DNA from: DATLYF01 sp035575095
Lineage (GTDB): Bacteria; Pseudomonadota; Gammaproteobacteria; Competibacterales; Competibacteraceae
Assembly: GCA_035575095.1 (NCBI GenBank)
Contig: DATLYF010000183.1
Span: 1 to 32,376 of the forward strand
Length of the DNA: 32,376 bases
Direction: 5' to 3'
Shown here: positions 29,333 through 32,376 of the stretch, one piece after another
How positions within the stretch are numbered: the stretch's first letter is position 1
Layout of the letters: each line of letters begins with the position of its first letter
The notes under the pieces: model-generated
The model's input: the letters and a program-made list of their open reading frames with translations, nothing else
Told to the model about the DNA's origin: nothing
Database searches by the model: none
Translations under genes and position numbers: made by a program

Positions 29333-30682
29333 TCAGATCACCCAGGCCGGTGCTTCGCCCAGGGCCAGCAGCAGGCCGCGCGCTTTGGCGCGGGTCTCGG
29401 CCAGCTCGCGCTCGGCGATGGAGTCGGCGACGATACCGGCGCCGGCGCGCAGCTGCAGCCGCTCGCCGGACAGGGCCAGGGTGCGGATGAGGATATTCAG
29501 GTCCAGGTCGCCGTCGCGGTTGAGATAGCCCATGGAGCCGGTGTAGGGACCGCGCCCGACCTGTTCCAGTTCGGCGATGATCTCCATGCAGCGCACCTTG
29601 GGGCAGCCGGTGATGGTGCCGCCGGGGAACACGGCGCGCATCACCTGGCCCGGTGTAACACCGTCGCGCAACTCGCCGCAAACGTTGGAGACGATGTGGT
29701 GCACATGGGCGTAGCTCTCCAGCACCATCAGCTCGTCCACCGCGACCGTGCCCGGCCGGCACACCCGCCCCAGATCGTTGCGCTCCAGGTCGATGAGCAT
29801 GACGTGCTCGGCGCGCTCCTTGGGGTGGGTCAGCAGTTCCCGCGACAGGTCCAGGTCGTGCTCGGTGCCCTGGCCACGCGGACGGGTGCCGGCGATGGGG
29901 CGGGTATCGACGTGGCGCCCGCGCACCCGCACCAGCCGCTCCGGCGAGGAGCTGACGATGGCGCCATCGCCCCACAGCGCCAGCCCGGCAAAGGGTGCCG
30001 GATTGGCGCGGCGCAGGCGCTGATAGAGATCGGCGGCGTCCACGCCCGGACAGAGCCGGCCGCGCCAGGCGCGCGACAGATTGACCTGGAACACGTCGCC
30101 GTCGCGGATATAGCGCTTGATGCGTTCCACTGCGGCGATGAAGCGCTGCGGCTCGTCCTCTTCCACCGCTTGCCACAAGCGCTGCGGTAGTTCGCGTTCG
30201 GCCGCCGGCAGCCGCGCCAGGTCGGCGCGCATGGCCGTGATCAGCTCCTCCCGCCCCGGTTCCGCCACCAGCCAGGCGCGGTGCTCGCGGTGATCGAGGA
30301 TAAGCGCCGCCGGCACGCGGGTGGCAAAGGCGGTGGGCAGGCCGTCGTCGGCCGCCGGCAGGCGCAGCACCGGCTCCACCTGCCCGGCCAGTTCGTAACC
30401 CAGATAGACGAACCAGCCGCCGCGAAACGGCAGACGTCGATCCACCTCCCCGGCGCTGCGCTCGTCCTGCCAGCGCCGATCCAGCTCGGCCAGGAAGTCC
30501 GGGCCGGACTGTCCGGGCAGCAGGGTCAGGGACTGGCCGGGAAAGGCGAACAGCAGGCTGTAGCGGGCGGTCTCGGGGCCGTGCACCGCGCTCTGCAGCA
30601 AGAAGGGATAGCGCCGCGGATTGAGCCGGTGCAGCGCCAGAGGATCGGGAAAGCTGTCCAGAGCGTGGAACATGGGCTTCAT
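29333..30682 (-). CDS. pabB: Aminodeoxychorismate synthase component I
   Basis: Converts chorismate and ammonia to 4-amino-4-deoxychorismate, working with a glutaminase (PabA). The 449 residues (E. coli PabB 453) have the chorismate-binding fold: DGDVFQVNLSRAWRG near 194-208, NPAPFAGLALW at 227-237 (PabB-type rather than TrpE-type NPSPY), SSSPERLVRV, DLERNDLGRVC, and GGTITGCPKVRCMEIIAELE. In place of the lysine of PIKGT in well-studied PabB enzymes there is alanine: PIAGT at 262-266 (A264), like anthranilate synthase. Context (pabC next) supports PabB, but the activity is not certain. No clear ribosome site precedes the ATG at 30682 or 30673. Confidence 0.85.
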   Translation of the reverse strand: MKPMFHALDSFPDPLALHRLNPRRYPFLLQSAVHGPETARYSLLFAFPGQSLTLLPGQSGPDFLAELDRRWQDERSAGEVDRRLPFRGGWFVYLGYELAGQVEPVLRLPAADDGLPTAFATRVPAALILDHREHRAWLVAEPGREELITAMRADLARLPAAERELPQRLWQAVEEDEPQRFIAAVERIKRYIRDGDVFQVNLSRAWRGRLCPGVDAADLYQRLRRANPAPFAGLALWGDGAIVSSSPERLVRVRGRHVDTRPIAGTRPRGQGTEHDLDLSRELLTHPKERAEHVMLIDLERNDLGRVCRPGTVAVDELMVLESYAHVHHIVSNVCGELRDGVTPGQVMRAVFPGGTITGCPKVRCMEIIAELEQVGRGPYTGSMGYLNRDGDLDLNILIRTLALSGERLQLRAGAGIVADSIAERELAETRAKARGLLLALGEAPAWVI

Positions 30683-30690
30683 AAACCAAG

Positions 30691-30712
30691 CGGGTCCGCC
30701 GCGGCGGACCCG
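30691..30712. terminator. Strong GC palindrome between fabF and pabB
   Basis: A 22-base perfect palindrome (each arm CGGGTCCGCC or its complement) lies between the fabF stop and pabB start. Followed on the minus strand by GCTTGGTTT, a weak T-rich run. It could end part of the fabF transcript before pabB, or be read through. Confidence 0.5.
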
Positions 30713-30741
30713 TCAGAGCGTGGAGCGGTGCGCCGGATGCC

Positions 30742-31983
30742 TCAGTCCAGAGCCTTGAAGATCACGGTACCGTTGGTACCGCCGAAGCCAAAGGAATTGG
30801 ACAGGGCGGTACGGATCTTCATCTCCCGGGCGGTATGGGGCACGTAATCCAGGTCACAGGCCGGGTCCGGGTTGTCCAGGTTGATGGTGGGCGGTGCCAC
30901 CTGGTCGCGGATGGCCAGCACCGAGAACACCGCCTCGACGCCGCCCGCGGCCCCCAGCAGATGGCCCGTCATGGACTTGGTAGAGCTCATCGCCAGCTTG
31001 TAGGCATGGTCGCCGAAGGCGGCCTTGACCGCATCGCTCTCGGCCACGTCGCCGGCCGGGGTGGAGGTGCCGTGGGCGTTGATGTAGTCGATCTGCTCGG
31101 GGTTCATGCCGGCGTCCTTGAGGGCGTTGATCATGCAGCGCCGGGCGCCGTCGCCGCTCTCCGGCGGCAGGGTCATGTGATAGGCGTCCGAGCTCATGCC
31201 GAAGCCGGCCAGCTCGCAGTAGATGCGGGCGCCGCGGGCCTTGGCGTGCTCGTAGTCCTCCAGCACCAGCACGCCGGCGCCGTCGGCCAGCACGAAGCCG
31301 TCACGCTCGATGTCCCAGGGGCGGCTGGCGCGCTCCGGCTCGTCGTTGCGGGTGGACAGGGCACGCGCCGCGGCGAAGCCGCCGATGCCGGTGGGCGTGG
31401 TGGCCATCTCGGCGCCGCCGGCAATGACCACGTCGGCATCACCGTAGACGATCAGACGCTGGGCCATGCCGATGGCATGGGTGGCGGTGGTGCAGGCGGT
31501 GACCACGGCCAGGTTCGGCCCCTGGATGCCGTACATGATGGACAGGTGGCCGGAGATCATGTTGATGATGCTGCGCGGCACGAAGAACGGCGTGATCTTG
31601 CGAGGACCGCCGCGCAGATAAGCGGAGTGGCCGTCCTCGATGCCCGGCAGCCCGCCGATGCCAGAGCCGATGATGATGCCGATGCGCTCTCGATTGGCAT
31701 CGTTGATCGCCAATCCGGAATCGCGGATGGCCTGCACCCCGGCGGCGATGCCGTAATGGATGAAGGTGTCCATCTTCTTGACTTCCTTGGCCGGGATGTA
31801 CTGGGCCGGATCGAAATCCTTGACCGCCCCGGAGAAGCGCACCGGAAAGTCGGTGGCGTCGAATACTGTGATCGGACCGATGCCGCTCTTGCCGGCCAGG
31901 ATATTCGCCCAGGCGGACTCCACGTCGTTGCCCACCGGGGACACCAGCCCCAAGCCGGTCACCACCACACGCCGTCTAGCCAA
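30742..31983 (-). CDS. fabF: Beta-ketoacyl-ACP synthase II
   Basis: Elongates fatty acids by condensing acyl groups with malonyl-ACP and helps adjust unsaturated chain content at low temperature. The 413 residues match FabF (E. coli 413). The active site is complete: C164 (AVVTACTTATHAIG), H304 (INAHGTSTPAGD), K336 and H341 (STKSMTGHLLGAAGG), with the ending SFGFGGTNGTVIFKALD. The start codon is TTG at 31983 (frame ARRRVVVTGLGLVSP), supported by GAGAGGAT seven bases upstream; no ATG or GTG fits near it. Located 97 bases after acpP, as in most Gammaproteobacteria. Confidence 0.96.
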   Translation of the reverse strand: MARRRVVVTGLGLVSPVGNDVESAWANILAGKSGIGPITVFDATDFPVRFSGAVKDFDPAQYIPAKEVKKMDTFIHYGIAAGVQAIRDSGLAINDANRERIGIIIGSGIGGLPGIEDGHSAYLRGGPRKITPFFVPRSIINMISGHLSIMYGIQGPNLAVVTACTTATHAIGMAQRLIVYGDADVVIAGGAEMATTPTGIGGFAAARALSTRNDEPERASRPWDIERDGFVLADGAGVLVLEDYEHAKARGARIYCELAGFGMSSDAYHMTLPPESGDGARRCMINALKDAGMNPEQIDYINAHGTSTPAGDVAESDAVKAAFGDHAYKLAMSSTKSMTGHLLGAAGGVEAVFSVLAIRDQVAPPTINLDNPDPACDLDYVPHTAREMKIRTALSNSFGFGGTNGTVIFKALD

Positions 31984-32041
31984 ACGAATATCCTCTCAGC
32001 ACGGAATGTATGAATCGTATCGCCTGTCACGCCATCAGCCG

Positions 32042-32064
32042 CGGCCGTGGCCGGGCCACGGCCG
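32042..32064. terminator. Hairpin between acpP and fabF (attenuator-like)
   Basis: GGCCGTGG (32043-32050) pairs with CCACGGCC (32056-32063), extended by one C-G pair, around a five-base loop. There is no T-run on the minus strand. In E. coli the acpP message is far more abundant than fabF and a stem here could help achieve that by partial termination or mRNA protection. Confidence 0.5.
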
Positions 32065-32080
32065 GCACGCGCGGTGATGC

Positions 32081-32317
32081 TCAGCCCAGGTGGGCGGTGA
32101 CGTAGTCGATGGCCTGCTGCACGGTGGTGATCTTCTCGGCGTCCTCGTCGGGAATCTCGCACTCGAACTCCTCCTCCAGCGCCATCACCAGCTCCACGGT
32201 GTCGAGGGAATCGGCACCCAGATCATCCACGAAGGAGGCGTCGTTGGTCACCTGCTCCTCCTTGACGCCTAGCTGCTCGACGATGATCTTCTTGACGCGT
32301 GCTTCGATGTTGCTCAT
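32081..32317 (-). CDS. acpP: Acyl carrier protein
   Basis: Carries growing acyl chains on a phosphopantetheine arm. The 78-residue acidic protein is nearly the E. coli length (78) and has the modification site S37 in DDLGADSLDTVELVMALEEE, plus the closing VQQAIDYVTAHLG. The start at 32317 is preceded by GAGGA nine bases upstream. The strongly acidic, helix-rich sequence is typical. fabF follows after 97 bases with a hairpin between. Confidence 0.98.
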   Translation of the reverse strand: MSNIEARVKKIIVEQLGVKEEQVTNDASFVDDLGADSLDTVELVMALEEEFECEIPDEDAEKITTVQQAIDYVTAHLG

Positions 32318-32343
32318 GTTGATTGATTCCTCGTTGAGTGAAT

Positions 32344-32366
32344 GCGGCCCGGGCAGGCCTGGCCGC
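32344..32366 (-). other. Inverted repeat in the acpP leader
   Basis: GCGGCC (32344-32349) and GGCCGC (32361-32366) flank an 11-base loop. If the TACAAT at the window edge is the -10 box, this would be the 5' end of acpP mRNA and might stabilise it; otherwise it may be the 3' hairpin of the gene beyond the window. Confidence 0.3.
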
Positions 32367-32370
32367 GGCT

Positions 32371-32376
32371 ATTGTA
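32371..32376 (-). promoter_or_regulatory. Possible -10 box of acpP at the window edge
   Basis: TACAAT on the minus strand, five of six matches to the consensus, 53 bases before acpP. The -35 box would lie outside the window, so this cannot be checked here. Confidence 0.4.

Noticed and set aside
29333..30682. pabB being trpE (anthranilate synthase)
   Set aside because: PIAGT fits TrpE, but the NPAPF motif, the length and the adjacent pabC favour PabB; the ambiguity is reported as a finding.
1..32376. CRISPR arrays, tRNA or rRNA genes, insertion sequences, prophage or toxin-antitoxin pairs
   Set aside because: No tandem spaced repeats, cloverleaf-like sequences, transposase motifs or small paired toxin genes were seen on either strand.

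Overview
The window is a dense, GC-rich stretch of bacterial chromosome. It carries almost only housekeeping genes in arrangements typical of Gammaproteobacteria: secF/secD/yajC/tgt, parC and parE, xseB-ispA-dxs-folE2, and acpP-fabF-pabB-pabC-mltG-tmk-holB-pilZ-tatD. Protein matches (a PilZ very close to that of Pseudomonas, E. coli-like ZnuB, ParE, FabF and Tgt), the high GC and the rubrerythrin/Fe-S/DUF3501 block suggest a Chromatiales- or Ectothiorhodospiraceae-like organism. That placement is inference. I see no rRNA, tRNA, insertion sequence, phage or CRISPR array, and no gene-free stretch over 300 bases (the longest gaps are about 175).

Layout, left to right. 1-2400: zinc uptake (znuB and znuA, divergent around a Zur-like box), then a small membrane protein with an unusual leader. 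2419-6789 (minus): secF, secD, yajC and tgt, the Sec translocon accessory complex and queuosine tRNA modification. 6914-8218: a secreted protein with four peptidoglycan-binding repeats, ending one base from the convergent parC. 8220-15388: topoisomerase IV genes parC and parE, separated by a small membrane protein and a large membrane-anchored pentapeptide-repeat/glycosyltransferase fusion. 15570-16094: a minimal RlpA-like protein. 16150-18743 (minus): rubrerythrin, a two-cluster Fe-S protein and a DUF3501 protein, with a clear promoter and operator-like inverted repeat. 18919-22983 (plus): xseB, ispA, dxs and folE2 (DNA repair, isoprenoid and folate/pterin precursors); folE2 has its own promoter and a structured leader. 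23050-32317 (minus): fatty-acid synthesis (acpP, fabF), PABA/folate synthesis (pabB, pabC), cell wall (mltG), DNA replication (tmk, holB), type IV pili (pilZ), tatD, a Nudix hydrolase and a membrane protein.

The pabC-mltG-tmk-holB genes are joined by four-base ATGA overlaps, and nudL overlaps tatD, so this block is probably translationally coupled. Folate supply is represented twice (folE2; pabB/pabC).

Most interesting items: (1) the pentapeptide-repeat/GT4 fusion between parC and parE; (2) methionine at the ParC position of the classic quinolone-contact serine; (3) a folE2 leader that can fold into a two-helix element resembling a riboswitch; (4) the rubrerythrin promoter with an inverted-repeat operator; (5) a PabB with alanine where well-studied PabB enzymes carry the active-site lysine. 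No completely new multi-gene system is evident.
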